A DNA stretch of 28,684 bases, taken from contig DASZDK010000013.1 of NCBI GenBank assembly GCA_035942035.1, forward strand, positions 1 through 28,684. The letters run 5' to 3'. Below are positions 5,994 through 16,524 of this stretch, in pieces. The translations under genes were made by a program, and so were the position numbers. The notes beneath the pieces are model-generated. The model was not told the origin of the DNA. It ran no database searches and worked only from the letters and a program-made list of their open reading frames with translations. Source of the stretch: JAHWJR01 sp035942035. GTDB taxonomy: Bacteria > Actinomycetota > Acidimicrobiia > Acidimicrobiales > CADCSY01. The first letter of the stretch is position 1. Every line of letters begins with the position of its first letter.

Positions 5994-7180
5994 ACCTCGT
6001 CGGACCTGGATCCGCTCGCCGGTGCCGGTTCACCGGAGACGCATCGTTGGTTCACCGAGCCGAAGTCGTTGCCCTGCCAGACGTTGGCATCACAGCGGGG
6101 GTTCACGTTCCCGTCAAAGCCGTCGTAGGCCCCGTTGCCGTGGGCGCTGTTGCCGATGACCCGATTCTCCGTCGGTCCGGGATTGTTGTTACCGGCGGCG
6201 TCAATGGCAATGCCGTTCGTCTGGTTCTCGTCGGCCACGTTCTCTCTGATCGTGGTGTGGGCCGGGGCAACCGGATTGGCCACGGTGAACAGTCGTATGC
6301 CGTCACCCCGGCCACTGGTGCCGTTGTCGTTGCTGATGTTGTTCGTGATCAGGTTGTGCTGGTTAGGGGGGCTTCCGGCACACTCGGGTTCTGAACCGGG
6401 AATACAGGTGGGCAGCACGACGATCCCATCGGCACCACTTCCGGTCACGGTATTGCCGCTGACCGTATTGTGGTCCGCCTTCGGCCCTTCCATCCGGATT
6501 CCCATGGCCTGGCGACCGGCACTGGGGTCACCGAGGTGCAGCATGTTGTTGTCGCTGACGATGTTGTCGAGTACTTGGTTGTGCCGCGACTCACCGAGAA
6601 GGGAGATACCGCTGTAGGGGCCATTGCGGCGCACGGTGTTGCCCTCGATGCGGTTCTCGCTGGAGTTGTCGACCACGATGCCGTCACCGAAGTCTCCTCC
6701 GACCGACCCGACGTTGTCCTGGCACGTCAGGTTCTGCACGACGTTGTTGCCGCCGCCGGCGATCACCACCGCGGCACCGAAGTTCTGCACGGTTCCCTTG
6801 CGCACCGTCACCCCGGTCACCCCCTGCAGCACGATTCCCGGCCCGCTGCCGACCGTATCGGCACTGGCGGAGACGGTGTAGCCACCGAGGTCGAGTGTCA
6901 CGTTGTCGGCGGCGACGACAAGGGCGGGGCCCCCGGCGCACACGAGGTCGCTGTCAAGCGTCGTGTCCTCGGTGATCTCTTGGCCGCAGGCAAGGGTGGC
7001 AATCTCGTAGATCGGCCCGGCGTAGTCGCCCTGCAGGAGCAGCTGAAGCGTGGCTCGAGCGTCGTCCTTGGACGTGTACCCGTAGCCGCCGTCGGTGGCG
7101 ATGATCTGGCCAGTGGACGCCTTGACCCGAAACCCCCAGACACCGTCGCTCCCCTTGTAGACCTCACCTGTACCGGCCAT
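5990..7180 (-). CDS. DUF1508 (YegP-like) domain fused to a right-handed beta-helix
   Basis: A 396-residue two-part protein. Residues 1-50 or so (GEVYKGSDGVWGFRVKASTGQIIATDGGY ... SKDDARATL pattern) match the YegP/DUF1508 fold. From about residue 70, LACGQEITEDTTLDSDLVCAG leads into a parallel beta-helix of the NosD/pectate-lyase-like type. At least six coils carry N-x-[IV]-x-x-N ladder motifs (NRIEGNTV, NQVLDNIV, NTVSGNTV, NLITNNIS, NRVIGNSA). A C-terminal cap has two cysteines (NPRCDANVWQG ... NQRC). There is no signal peptide with this start. The ATG at 7180 is supported by AGGAGGG nine bases upstream; an in-frame upstream extension to 7315 lacks family similarity. Binding or carbohydrate-related activity is possible, but no catalytic residues are recognised. 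It is convergent with the I9-like gene. Confidence 0.85.
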   Translation of the reverse strand: MAGTGEVYKGSDGVWGFRVKASTGQIIATDGGYGYTSKDDARATLQLLLQGDYAGPIYEIATLACGQEITEDTTLDSDLVCAGGPALVVAADNVTLDLGGYTVSASADTVGSGPGIVLQGVTGVTVRKGTVQNFGAAVVIAGGGNNVVQNLTCQDNVGSVGGDFGDGIVVDNSSENRIEGNTVRRNGPYSGISLLGESRHNQVLDNIVSDNNMLHLGDPSAGRQAMGIRMEGPKADHNTVSGNTVTGSGADGIVVLPTCIPGSEPECAGSPPNQHNLITNNISNDNGTSGRGDGIRLFTVANPVAPAHTTIRENVADENQTNGIAIDAAGNNNPGPTENRVIGNSAHGNGAYDGFDGNVNPRCDANVWQGNDFGSVNQRCVSGEPAPASGSRSDEV

Positions 7181-7340
7181 GGGCGACAACCCTCCTGTGC
7201 GCTGGTCCTGTGAGATCGAACATAGCTTGCTCGTCAACAGTAGATCCGCATGGGCGATGGGTACGGGCGAGAGTTGCGTTTCTTTTTCCAGTAGGGCCGG
7301 GGGCGGAGGTCTCATGCCGTCCCCGTCCCTAAACGCGCAG

Positions 7341-7398
7341 GGTGCGGAGTCTGTCCGACCACGACACCGAGGCCGCCTGTGTTCGTGGGCTCCGCACC
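7341..7398. repeat. Nested inverted repeat, possible structured RNA or protein-binding site
   Basis: GGTGCGGAG (7341-7349) pairs with CTCCGCACC (7390-7398). Inside it, CCACGA plus CAC (7359-7367) pairs with GTG plus TCGTGG (7379-7381 and 7383-7388) across one bulged T, leaving an 11-base loop. That is 18 possible pairs in 58 bases, with a 9-base asymmetric internal loop on one side. It lies about 160 bases upstream of the beta-helix start codon on the minus strand. Confidence 0.4.
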
Positions 7399-7457
7399 AG
7401 CGAGCTCCGAGTCCACCGACGCGTGGGGCGACTCACTCCTCGAGGGCTGAAGGAGCG

Positions 7458-7525
7458 GGACCTGTTGAACTGGACAGCCATGCCCGACTGGATCTCCTGC
7501 CTGTCTGGTGGTGACGAACAGGTCC
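7458..7525. repeat. Second inverted repeat in the same intergenic region
   Basis: GGACCTGTT (7458-7466) is the exact reverse complement of AACAGGTCC (7517-7525), and a smaller inner pair GACAG/CTGTC (7473-7477 with 7501-7505) is nested in it. Size is near that of a tRNA, but no D, anticodon and T arms of the right size can be placed on either strand. Function unknown. Confidence 0.3.
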
Positions 7526-7639
7526 GGTCCTCGCGGCTCTGCTCGTGCCAGACGCCGACGGCGCCGCCCTTAGGGCTACGGCGATGTGCTCTCCCCGACC
7601 CCGGCTGTAAAGGGCGTCCTTCGGGCCGGGCGCGCCTCA

Positions 7640-7668
7640 CCGGCCGGGGGCCTGAGGCCCCCGGCCGG
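7640..7668 (-). terminator. Strong hairpin after clpC
   Basis: CCGGCCGGGGGCC (7640-7652) and GGCCCCCGGCCGG (7656-7668) form a perfect 13-bp stem with a TGA loop, starting 28 bases after the clpC stop codon. It lacks a T-run, which is common for hairpin terminators in high-GC actinobacteria. Confidence 0.7.
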
Positions 7669-7696
7669 GCTGGCGGACTCCGCAGTGTCGCTCGTG

Positions 7697-10195
<2,499 letters not shown>

Positions 10196-10232
10196 GGGAT
10201 CGCCCTCCTCGACTTGGGCGCTACGTGCCCTG

Positions 10233-10238
10233 AGTCTA
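10233..10238 (-). promoter_or_regulatory. Putative clpC -10 element
   Basis: On the minus strand the sequence reads TAGACT, a TAnnnT match, about 38 bases before the TTG start, leaving a short leader that contains the AGGAGGG site. No convincing -35 or ClgR-type operator was found, so confidence is limited. Confidence 0.35.
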
Positions 10239-10320
10239 CCGATCCCCTCTCCGTGTGCGTCGTCCCACCTGGGGCGCTGCCGCCGGAGCCGCGCCACCAC
10301 GGTGTCGACGGGTGCCCGGC

Positions 10321-10326
10321 TAGCGT
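10321..10326 (+). promoter_or_regulatory. Putative -10 element of the polyprenyl synthase gene (leaderless)
   Basis: TAGCGT lies six bases before the GTG at 10333, with no Shine-Dalgarno sequence between, matching the leaderless arrangement of several other genes in this window. No -35 is evident. Confidence 0.4.
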
Positions 10327-10332
10327 GGCCCG

Positions 10333-11334
10333 GTGGTCGCCTCGTCGCCCCTGCTCCGGCTCCCCGGCATGACCGACGAGCTGGCTCGGGTCGAGGCCGG
10401 CCTGCGCCAGTCGGTGGTGACCGACGATCCCTTCCTCACCCAGCTCACCAGCCACCTGGTGGCCGCCGGGGGCAAGCGGTGGAGGCCGGCCCTGGCCGTG
10501 GCCGCCGGCGCCTGCGGCGTCGGGGGGCTGCCCGTGAGCGACGAGGTGATCCTCGGCGGGGTCGCCGTCGAGCTCGTGCACCTGGGATCGCTGTACCACG
10601 ACGACGTCATGGACGAGGCCTCCACCCGGCGGGGCGTGGAGTCGGTCAACGCCCGCTGGGGCAACCTGCGGGCCATCCTCGCCGGCGACTTCCTCCTGGC
10701 CAAGGCCTCGGAGATCGCCGCCTCGCTCGGCACCGAGGTGGCCGCCCTGCTCGCCGCCACCATCGGCGACATGTGCGAGGGCCAGGTCCGCGAGCTGCAG
10801 ACGGCGTTCGACGCCGGGCGCACCGAGGAGCAGTACCTCGCCGCCATCGCCGGCAAGACCGCCTCCCTGGCCGGCGCCGCCTGCCGCATCGGCGCCCTGG
10901 TGGCCGGCCTGCCCCGCGACCAGGTCGAGGCCCTCACCACCTACGGGCAGCGCTTCGGGATGGCCTTCCAGATCGTCGACGACGTGCTCGACGTGGTGGC
11001 GACCGACGAGCAGCTGGGCAAGCCCGCCGGCAACGACCTGGCCGAGGGCGTCTACACCCTGCCGGTCATCCGGGCGCTCGACGGGAGCCCCCGGGCCGGC
11101 GAGCTCGCCGGCCTCCTGGGCCGGCCCCTGCCCCCGGCCGACATCGAGCGGGCCCGGCAGCTGGTGCGGGCCGACGGCGCCATCGACAGCGCGCTGAGCC
11201 TGGCCGGGCAGTACTGCGAGGAGGCGGTGAAGAGCCTCGCCGGCCTGGGCCACCTCGACGACGGTGGCGCCGTCGACGACCTGGTCGCCACCGCCAGCTC
11301 CCTGGTCGACACCGTCCCCACCGGCTCGGGCTAG
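10333..11334 (+). CDS. Polyprenyl diphosphate synthase (trans-isoprenyl transferase)
   Basis: It condenses isopentenyl diphosphate onto allylic diphosphates to make all-trans polyprenyl chains, probably for the menaquinone side chain. The first aspartate-rich motif is D90-D91-V-M-D94 followed by TRRG, the second is D216-D217-V-L-D220, and GGKRWRP at 46-52 is the substrate-binding lysine/arginine loop. The small residues G85 and S86 just before the first motif suggest a long-chain product rather than farnesyl or geranylgeranyl diphosphate; this is inference. Length 333. GTG 10333 is preferred because of a -10-like TAGCGT six bases before it; an internal ATG at 10369 is the alternative. It is divergent from clpC and convergent with lysS, the only plus-strand gene inside a long minus-strand block. 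Confidence 0.92.
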   Translation: MVASSPLLRLPGMTDELARVEAGLRQSVVTDDPFLTQLTSHLVAAGGKRWRPALAVAAGACGVGGLPVSDEVILGGVAVELVHLGSLYHDDVMDEASTRRGVESVNARWGNLRAILAGDFLLAKASEIAASLGTEVAALLAATIGDMCEGQVRELQTAFDAGRTEEQYLAAIAGKTASLAGAACRIGALVAGLPRDQVEALTTYGQRFGMAFQIVDDVLDVVATDEQLGKPAGNDLAEGVYTLPVIRALDGSPRAGELAGLLGRPLPPADIERARQLVRADGAIDSALSLAGQYCEEAVKSLAGLGHLDDGGAVDDLVATASSLVDTVPTGSG

Positions 11335-11354
11335 CGCCGGCGCCCGCGCCGGCG
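11335..11354. terminator. Hairpin between convergent polyprenyl synthase and lysS genes
   Basis: CGCCGGCGC (11335-11343) and GCGCCGGCG (11346-11354) form a perfect inverted repeat with a two-base centre. It begins at the base after the synthase stop codon and lies eight bases from the lysS stop, so it could terminate transcription from both sides. There is no T-run. Confidence 0.6.
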
Positions 11355-11361
11355 ACGACCC

Positions 11362-12777
11362 CTACCCGGGCTGTTCCGGTCGCAGCGTGGGAAAGAGGAT
11401 GACGTCGCGGATGGCGGTGGTGCCCGTGAGCAGCATCACCAGGCGGTCGATGCCGATGCCCAGGCCCCCGGTGGGGGGCAGCCCGTACTCCAGCGCCCGC
11501 AGGTAGTCGGTGTCCACCACCATGGCCTCGTGGTCGCCGCCGACCCGGGAGGCGGCCTGCTGCTCGAAGCGCCGGCGCTGCTCGTCCGGGTCGATCAGCT
11601 CGCTGAAGGCGTTGCCCAGCTCCCGGCCGGCGACGATGGGCTCGAAGCGCTCCACCATGCCCGGCAGTGAGCGGTGGTCCCGAGCCAGCGGCGAGACCTC
11701 CTTGGGGTAGTCGCACACGAACACCGGGCCCCACAGCTGCGACTCGGTCGTCTTCTCGTAGAGCTCGAGCACCAGCTTGCCCGCCCCCCACTGGGGCTCG
11801 ACGGCCACGCCGTGGCCGCCGCAGAGCCGGCGCAGCTGGTCGAGCGGAGTGTCGAGGTCGACCCGCACGCCGGCGTGCTCCTCGACCAGCTCGAACAGGG
11901 TCGCCCGCCGCCACGGCGGGGTCAGGTCGAGGGCGCGCCCGTCGTAGGTGAGCTCGGTGGTGCCGCAGACCTCCACGGCCAGGTGGGCCACCAGCTCCTC
12001 GGTCAGGCGCATCATGTCGGTGTAGTCGGCGTAGGCCTGGTAGAGCTCGAGCATGGTGAACTCGGGGTTGTGCCGGGTCGACAGGCCCTCGTTGCGGAAC
12101 ACCCGGGCGATCTCGAACACCCGCTCCAGGCCGCCCACGACCAGCCGCTTGAGGTACAGCTCGGGGGCCACCCGCAGGTAGAGGTCCAGGTCGAGGGCGT
12201 GGTGGTGGGTGGTGAACGGCCGGGCCAGGGCGCCACCGGGGATGGGGTGGAACACCGGGGTCTCCACCTCGACGAAGTCCCGGTCCTCCAGCCACCGCCG
12301 GGTCAGGCGCAGCACCCGGCTGCGGGCCAGGGCCACCGCTCGGGCGTCGTCGGACACCCACAGGTCGAGCTCGCGCTGGCGGTAGCGCAGGTCGACGTCG
12401 GCGATGCCGTGCCACTTGTCGGGGAAGGACCGCCGGGTCGTGGCCAGGGCGACCCAGTCGTCGACCCGGACGCTGAGCTCGCCCCTCCTGGTGGTCATGA
12501 CCTCCCCGGTCACGCCGACCCAGTCGCCGATCGACCGCCGGCCCAGCTCCTCGAAGCGGGGGGTCGTCGCCGCCGGGGCGAAGAGCTGGATGCGCCCGCT
12601 GCCGTCCTGGAGGGTGGCGAAGGCCAGCTTGCCCTGCACCCGGCGGAGCATGACCCGGCCGGCCACACTCACCCGCACCCCCGTCTCGGTCCCAGGGTCG
12701 AGGTCGCCGAACTCCTCGTGCAGCGCCGCCGCGGTGCGGGTGGGCTCGAAGCGGTAGGGAGGGTGGTCGGGGTCCAT
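11362..12777 (-). CDS. lysS: Lysyl-tRNA synthetase, class II
   Basis: It attaches lysine to tRNA-Lys. The 471-residue protein has an N-terminal OB-fold anticodon-binding domain (about 35-130; VSVAGRVMLRRVQGKLAFATL), then the class II catalytic domain. Seen there are motif 2 with the flanking region GGALARPFTTHH ... LYLRVAPELYLKRL ... VFRNEG, and motif 3 GGLGIGIDRLVMLLT near the C-terminus. NPEFTMLELYQAYADYTDMM is typical LysS. THHHALD replaces the common THHNALD, a single conservative site change. ATG 12777 has no Shine-Dalgarno sequence nearby. A TACAAT on the minus strand (12818-12813) and a 7-bp hairpin between coaX and lysS suggest lysS has its own transcript. In M. tuberculosis lysS is also near clpC1. 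Confidence 0.96.
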   Translation of the reverse strand: MDPDHPPYRFEPTRTAAALHEEFGDLDPGTETGVRVSVAGRVMLRRVQGKLAFATLQDGSGRIQLFAPAATTPRFEELGRRSIGDWVGVTGEVMTTRRGELSVRVDDWVALATTRRSFPDKWHGIADVDLRYRQRELDLWVSDDARAVALARSRVLRLTRRWLEDRDFVEVETPVFHPIPGGALARPFTTHHHALDLDLYLRVAPELYLKRLVVGGLERVFEIARVFRNEGLSTRHNPEFTMLELYQAYADYTDMMRLTEELVAHLAVEVCGTTELTYDGRALDLTPPWRRATLFELVEEHAGVRVDLDTPLDQLRRLCGGHGVAVEPQWGAGKLVLELYEKTTESQLWGPVFVCDYPKEVSPLARDHRSLPGMVERFEPIVAGRELGNAFSELIDPDEQRRRFEQQAASRVGGDHEAMVVDTDYLRALEYGLPPTGGLGIGIDRLVMLLTGTTAIRDVILFPTLRPEQPG

Positions 12778-12812
12778 GGCCGGGAGCGCCCAGCGCGGGA
12801 GCGGGGCACGGC

Positions 12813-12818
12813 ATTGTA
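12813..12818 (-). promoter_or_regulatory. Putative lysS -10 element
   Basis: On the minus strand the sequence reads TACAAT, one mismatch from TATAAT, 35 bases before the lysS ATG and just after the hairpin that follows coaX. No clear -35 at 17 bp was found. Confidence 0.4.
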
Positions 12819-12827
12819 GGCCACGGC

Positions 12828-12845
12828 ACCGGCCCCCCGGCCGGT
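12828..12845 (-). terminator. Hairpin between coaX and lysS
   Basis: ACCGGCC (12828-12834) pairs with GGCCGGT (12839-12845) around a CCCC loop, 16 bases past the coaX stop codon. The 7-bp stem is G+C-rich but has no T-run, so it may attenuate rather than fully terminate the upstream pan-nad-coaX transcript. Confidence 0.45.
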
Positions 12846-12861
12846 TCGGGTGCTCCCGAGG

Positions 12862-13647
12862 TCAGCCCTCCCGCCGGCTGCGGTCGAAGACCACCCGCAG
12901 CCCGTGCAGGGTGAGCTCGGGCTGCAGGTGCTCGAGGCGCTGGCTGAACGGCGCCACCACCCGGGCCAGCCCGCCCGTGGCCACCACCGTGGACGGCCCC
13001 AGCTCGACCTCCATGCGGGCCACCAGGCCGTCCACCAGCGCCGCGGTGCCGTACAGGGAGCCCGACTGGATGGCCTGCTCGGTGCTGCGCCCGATGACGT
13101 GGCGGGGCTCCACCAGCTCGACCCGACGCAGCAGGGCGGCCCGTTCGTAGAGGGCGTCGAGGGCCACCTCGATCCCGGGAACGATCACCCCGCCCAGGTA
13201 CTCCCCCCGGGCGGAGATGGCGTCGAGGGTCGTGGCCGTCCCGAAGTCGACCACCACGATCGGGGGCTGGAAGCGCTCGAGCGCTCCCACCGCGTTGGCG
13301 ATGCGGTCGGCGCCCACCTCCCGGGGGTTCTCGTAGAGGACCGGCACCCCGGTGCGGGTCCCGGGCTCGATGACCACGGGCGGGAAGCCGAGGTAGCGCT
13401 CGGCCATCCGGCGCAGGGCGGCGGTGATCCGGGGGACCCCCGAGCACACCGCCAGGCCGGTGACGTCGGTGGCCAGGGTCAGGCCGTGGAGGGCCACCAG
13501 CTCGTTGACCAGCAACCCCAGCTGGTCGGAGGTGCGCTCGGGATCGGACGACAGCCGCCAGTGGTCGACCAGCTCGGGAGAGCCTCCCGGCCCTTCGAAC
13601 AGCCCCACCACGGTCTCGGTGTTGCCGGCGTCGACGGCGAGCAGCAC
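12862..13647 (-). CDS. coaX: Type III pantothenate kinase
   Basis: CoaX phosphorylates pantothenate, the first committed step from pantothenate to coenzyme A. The 261-residue protein has the acetate/sugar kinase fold phosphate motif D6-A-G8-N9-T near the N-terminus (LLAVDAGNTETVVGLF). It also has the family's GADRIANAVGA and VVDFGTATTLD motifs, and GGVIVPGI. GTG 13647 is the start: its G is the last base of the nadC TAG, so the two genes overlap by one base (TAGTG). Homology begins at this point. panC and panD lie upstream in the same operon, so pantothenate synthesis and use are encoded together. It is the last gene before a small hairpin and lysS. Confidence 0.95.
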   Translation of the reverse strand: MLLAVDAGNTETVVGLFEGPGGSPELVDHWRLSSDPERTSDQLGLLVNELVALHGLTLATDVTGLAVCSGVPRITAALRRMAERYLGFPPVVIEPGTRTGVPVLYENPREVGADRIANAVGALERFQPPIVVVDFGTATTLDAISARGEYLGGVIVPGIEVALDALYERAALLRRVELVEPRHVIGRSTEQAIQSGSLYGTAALVDGLVARMEVELGPSTVVATGGLARVVAPFSQRLEHLQPELTLHGLRVVFDRSRREG

Positions 13648-14519
13648 TAGCTCTGGTTCCCCTCGCTGGTCACGGCCTGGAGATCGAGTCCGAGGTCGAG
13701 CGCCGGCGCCGAGGCGGTCAGCGCCCCCACCGAGATGAGGTCGACGCCGGCGGCGGCGTAGTCGGCCACCGAGATGAGATCGATGCCGCCCGAGGCCTCG
13801 AACAGCGGCCGGGGAGCCGGGCCCCGCTCCTCCACGCAGCGGCGCACCTCGTCGGGGGCCATGTTGTCGAGCAGGACCAGGTCGGCGCCGGCGGCCACCG
13901 CCTGGCGCACCTGGTCGAGGCAGTCGGCCTCGACCTCGACGGTGCGGCCCGGCCAGCGCCGGCGGGCGGCCATCACCGCCTCCCCGATGCCCACGCCCAC
14001 CAGGTGGTTGTCCTTGAGCAGGACCCACTCGCTGAGGTTGCCGCGGTGGTTGGCGCCGCCGCCGGCCCGCACCGCCGCCTTCTCCAGGGCCCGCAGGCCC
14101 GGGGTGGTCTTGCGGGTGTCCCAGATCCGCGCCCGGCCCCCTGCGCCGGCGGCCTCGACGAAGCGCCGAGTGAGGGTGGCCACGCCCGAGAGGTGGCACA
14201 GGAAGTTCAGCGCCGTGCGCTCGGCGGTGAGCACCGACGCCAACGGGCCTTGCACCCGGGCCACCACGTCGCCGGGGACGACGGCACTGCCGTCGTCGAG
14301 CAGCCACGTCAGATCCACGGTGGGGTCGACCAAGGCGAAGGCGGTGGCAGCCGCCCGGGCACCGGCAACGGTGCCCGGGGCACGGGCGGCGATGGCGCCC
14401 CGGGCCCAGGCGTCCTCGGGCACCAGGGCCGCGGTGAGGTCGCCCAGAGGCTCGAGGTCCTCGGCCAGCGCTCGCTCGACGGCGACCCGCACCGCGCTGG
14501 CCGGGGGGTGGAGGCTCAC
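13647..14519 (-). CDS. nadC: Nicotinate-nucleotide pyrophosphorylase (quinolinate phosphoribosyltransferase)
   Basis: NadC converts quinolinate and PRPP into nicotinate mononucleotide, the entry to NAD synthesis. The 290-residue protein shows the N-terminal EDLEPLGDLT, the catalytic-site block IWDTRKTTPGLRALEK and GGGANHRGNL, then LLKDNH, EVEAD and the C-terminal SGGIDLISVADYA phosphate-binding loop. Length matches the family. The GTG start overlaps the nadB stop as GTGA (14519-14516), implying coupled translation. The gene sits between nadB and coaX. Confidence 0.96.
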   Translation of the reverse strand: MSLHPPASAVRVAVERALAEDLEPLGDLTAALVPEDAWARGAIAARAPGTVAGARAAATAFALVDPTVDLTWLLDDGSAVVPGDVVARVQGPLASVLTAERTALNFLCHLSGVATLTRRFVEAAGAGGRARIWDTRKTTPGLRALEKAAVRAGGGANHRGNLSEWVLLKDNHLVGVGIGEAVMAARRRWPGRTVEVEADCLDQVRQAVAAGADLVLLDNMAPDEVRRCVEERGPAPRPLFEASGGIDLISVADYAAAGVDLISVGALTASAPALDLGLDLQAVTSEGNQS

Positions 14520-16138
14520 CGGTGCACCAACCGCAAGCGCAGGGAGGCGTCGGCCCGGGGATGGTCGGCCCGCCAGTGGACACCCCGGCTCTCGGTGCGG
14601 GCGGCGGCGGCGGCCAGCAGGGCGTCGCCGACCGTGCGCAGGTTGTCGAGCTCGTGGGCCGGTACCGGACGGGTGACCTCGCCGTCGCCGGCGAGCGCCG
14701 CCAGCGCCCGCCGAGCCGTGGACAAGCCCGTGCCGGTGCGGGTCACGCCGGCGGCGGTGGTCATGGTGCGCTGAAGCTCCTCCCGGCGCTTGGCCACGTC
14801 GTCGGCGCCCGGCTGCCCCGTCCCGGTCCGGTCCCCGGCGCCGGCCGGGCTCTCGTCATCCCCGGCGGCGGGGAGTGGGCGCCCGCCCACCACGCCGTCG
14901 CCACCGCCGCCGTCGAGCACCGCCCGCATGGCGCCGGTGGGCGAGGGACCGCCGGCGCCCCGCTCGATGGCCTCGACCACCCGGGGGGCGAACACCATGC
15001 CCTCGAGCAGGGAGTTGGAGGCCAGCCGGTTGGCCCCGTGCACCCCGGTGCAGGCCACCTCGCCGCACGCCCACAGCCCCGGCAGCGACGTGGCCCCGTC
15101 GAGGTCGGTGACCACGCCTCCGCACAGGTAGTGGGCGGCGGGGGCGATGGGGAGCCAGTCGGTGGCCGGGTTCAGGCCGGCGGCGGCCACGGCGGCGGCG
15201 ATGGTGGGGAAGCGCTGGTCGAAGTGCTCCAAGCCGGTGACGTCGAGCCACAGGTGGTCGACGCCCTGCTCGGCCATCCGCGCCGTCTCCGCTCGGCTCA
15301 GCTCGTCCCTGGTGGTCAGCTCGTCGGCGAAGCGCTCGCCCCGGGCGTCGCGCACCACCGCGCCGTGCCCACGCAGGGCCTCGGACAGCAGCGGCCGGGG
15401 CACGGCCGGGTGGTGCAGGGCGGTGGGGTGGAACTGGACGAACTCGAGGTCGGCCACGGCCACGCCGGCCCGCAGGGCCATGGCCAGCCCGTCGCCCGTC
15501 GACTCCCGGGGGTTGGTGGTGACGGCGAACAGCTGGCCGGCGCCCCCGGTGGCCAGCAGCACGGAGGAGGCGCGTACCTCCCGGCAGTGTCCCTCGGCGT
15601 CGAGGGCGGCCACCCCCCGGCACCGTCCCCCCTCCACGAGCAGATCCAAGGCGAACCACCGCTCGAGCACGGCCGCCGCCGTGGACCGCACCGCTTCCAC
15701 CAGGGCCCGCTCCACCTCGGCACCGGTCGCCGCCCCGCCGGCGTGGACCACCCGGGGGCTGGAGTGGCCCCCCTCCCGGGCCAGGGCCAGCCCACCCCGG
15801 TGGTCGCGGTCGAACACCGCACCGAGAGCGATCAGCTCGTGCACCCGGGCCGGTCCCTCGTCGACCAGCACCCGCACGGCGTCGCCGTCGCACAGGCCGG
15901 CGCCGGCGGCCAGGGTGTCGGCCAGGTGCAGGTCCGTGGAGTCCTCGTCGCTCGACAGCACCGCCGCCACCCCGCCCTGGGCCCAGCGGGTGGTGGCCTG
16001 GTCGAGGTGTCCCTTGGTCAGCACGCCCACCCGCAGGCCGGGACGGCCCGCCGCCCGCACCGCCGCCGACAGGCCGGCCACCCCGCTGCCCAGCACCAGC
16101 AGGTCGAGGTCGTGCGCAGGTGCGCCGGTGCCGGTCAT
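14516..16138 (-). CDS. nadB: L-aspartate oxidase
   Basis: NadB is an FAD enzyme that oxidises aspartate to iminoaspartate, which NadA then condenses with dihydroxyacetone phosphate to quinolinate. The 540-residue protein has the Rossmann FAD motif VLGSGVAGLSAA at 15-26. It also has the family segments QATTRWAQGGVAAV and EFVQFHPTAL, plus CGGVVTDLDGAT and ACTGVHGANRLASNSLLEG near the flavin. Between about residues 400 and 450 a Gly/Ala/Asp-rich linker precedes the C-terminal helical domain (RREELQRTMTTAAGV). The ATG overlaps the panD stop as ATGA (16138-16135). nadA is absent from this window although nadB and nadC are adjacent. Placement between panD and coaX differs from the M. tuberculosis order. 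Confidence 0.96.
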   Translation of the reverse strand: MTGTGAPAHDLDLLVLGSGVAGLSAAVRAAGRPGLRVGVLTKGHLDQATTRWAQGGVAAVLSSDEDSTDLHLADTLAAGAGLCDGDAVRVLVDEGPARVHELIALGAVFDRDHRGGLALAREGGHSSPRVVHAGGAATGAEVERALVEAVRSTAAAVLERWFALDLLVEGGRCRGVAALDAEGHCREVRASSVLLATGGAGQLFAVTTNPRESTGDGLAMALRAGVAVADLEFVQFHPTALHHPAVPRPLLSEALRGHGAVVRDARGERFADELTTRDELSRAETARMAEQGVDHLWLDVTGLEHFDQRFPTIAAAVAAAGLNPATDWLPIAPAAHYLCGGVVTDLDGATSLPGLWACGEVACTGVHGANRLASNSLLEGMVFAPRVVEAIERGAGGPSPTGAMRAVLDGGGGDGVVGGRPLPAAGDDESPAGAGDRTGTGQPGADDVAKRREELQRTMTTAAGVTRTGTGLSTARRALAALAGDGEVTRPVPAHELDNLRTVGDALLAAAAARTESRGVHWRADHPRADASLRLRLVHR

Positions 16139-16524
16139 GCCACGCCGGCCACACCCGGCTCACCGGGCGCACCGACGGCGTGGCCCCGGGGGCGGTTGGC
16201 GCCGTCGACGTGGACCACCAGCGGGAAGTGCCCGGCGAGCTCGTGCTCGTCGTAGTCGGCGTAGGTCACCACGATGACCACATGGCCGGGCTCGACCAGC
16301 CGGGCCGCGGCCCCGTTCAGGCACACCTCCCCCGGCCTCCCGGCGATGGCGTAGGTCTCCAGCCGAGCCCCGTTGTCGACGTCGAGGACCTGCACCTGCT
16401 CGTGGGGCAGGATGTCGGCCAGCTCCATCAACCGGGGGTCGAGGGAGATCGACCCGGGGTAGTCAGGCTCGGCGCCGGTGACCGTGGCCCGGTGCACCTT
16501 CGACTTCATCATCCGTCTTCTCAT
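16135..16524 (-). CDS. panD: Aspartate 1-decarboxylase precursor
   Basis: PanD makes beta-alanine for pantothenate. It is a self-processing pyruvoyl enzyme: the chain is cleaved at the Gly-Ser bond of YPGSISLD (about residues 22-29), and the Ser becomes the pyruvoyl group. The N-terminus MRRRMMKSKVHRATVTGAE matches actinobacterial PanD, with the catalytic Lys in MKSKVHR. The 129-residue length is normal, ending in a variable tail (GANRPRGHAVGAPGEPGV). The ATG overlaps the panC stop as ATGA (16524-16521), and its own stop overlaps the nadB start in the same way. This supports one tightly coupled pan-nad operon. Confidence 0.96.
   Translation of the reverse strand: MRRRMMKSKVHRATVTGAEPDYPGSISLDPRLMELADILPHEQVQVLDVDNGARLETYAIAGRPGEVCLNGAAARLVEPGHVVIVVTYADYDEHELAGHFPLVVHVDGANRPRGHAVGAPGEPGVAGVA

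Larger units (their letters stand above)
7181..7696. other. Noncoding region with inverted repeats between the beta-helix gene and clpC
   Basis: No convincing gene is seen on either strand. The left end carries the minus-strand ribosome-binding site of the beta-helix gene and a TATGTT (complement of 7219-7224) that may be its -10. The middle holds two long-range inverted repeats (7341-7398 and 7458-7525), and the right end holds the hairpin after clpC (7640-7668). No tRNA cloverleaf could be drawn. Short open frames here lack ribosome-binding sites and recognisable protein features. Confidence 0.6.

Noticed and set aside
7458..7525. A tRNA in the clpC intergenic region
   Set aside because: The 9-bp outer stem and total length are suggestive, but no D, anticodon and T arms of proper size can be formed on either strand.
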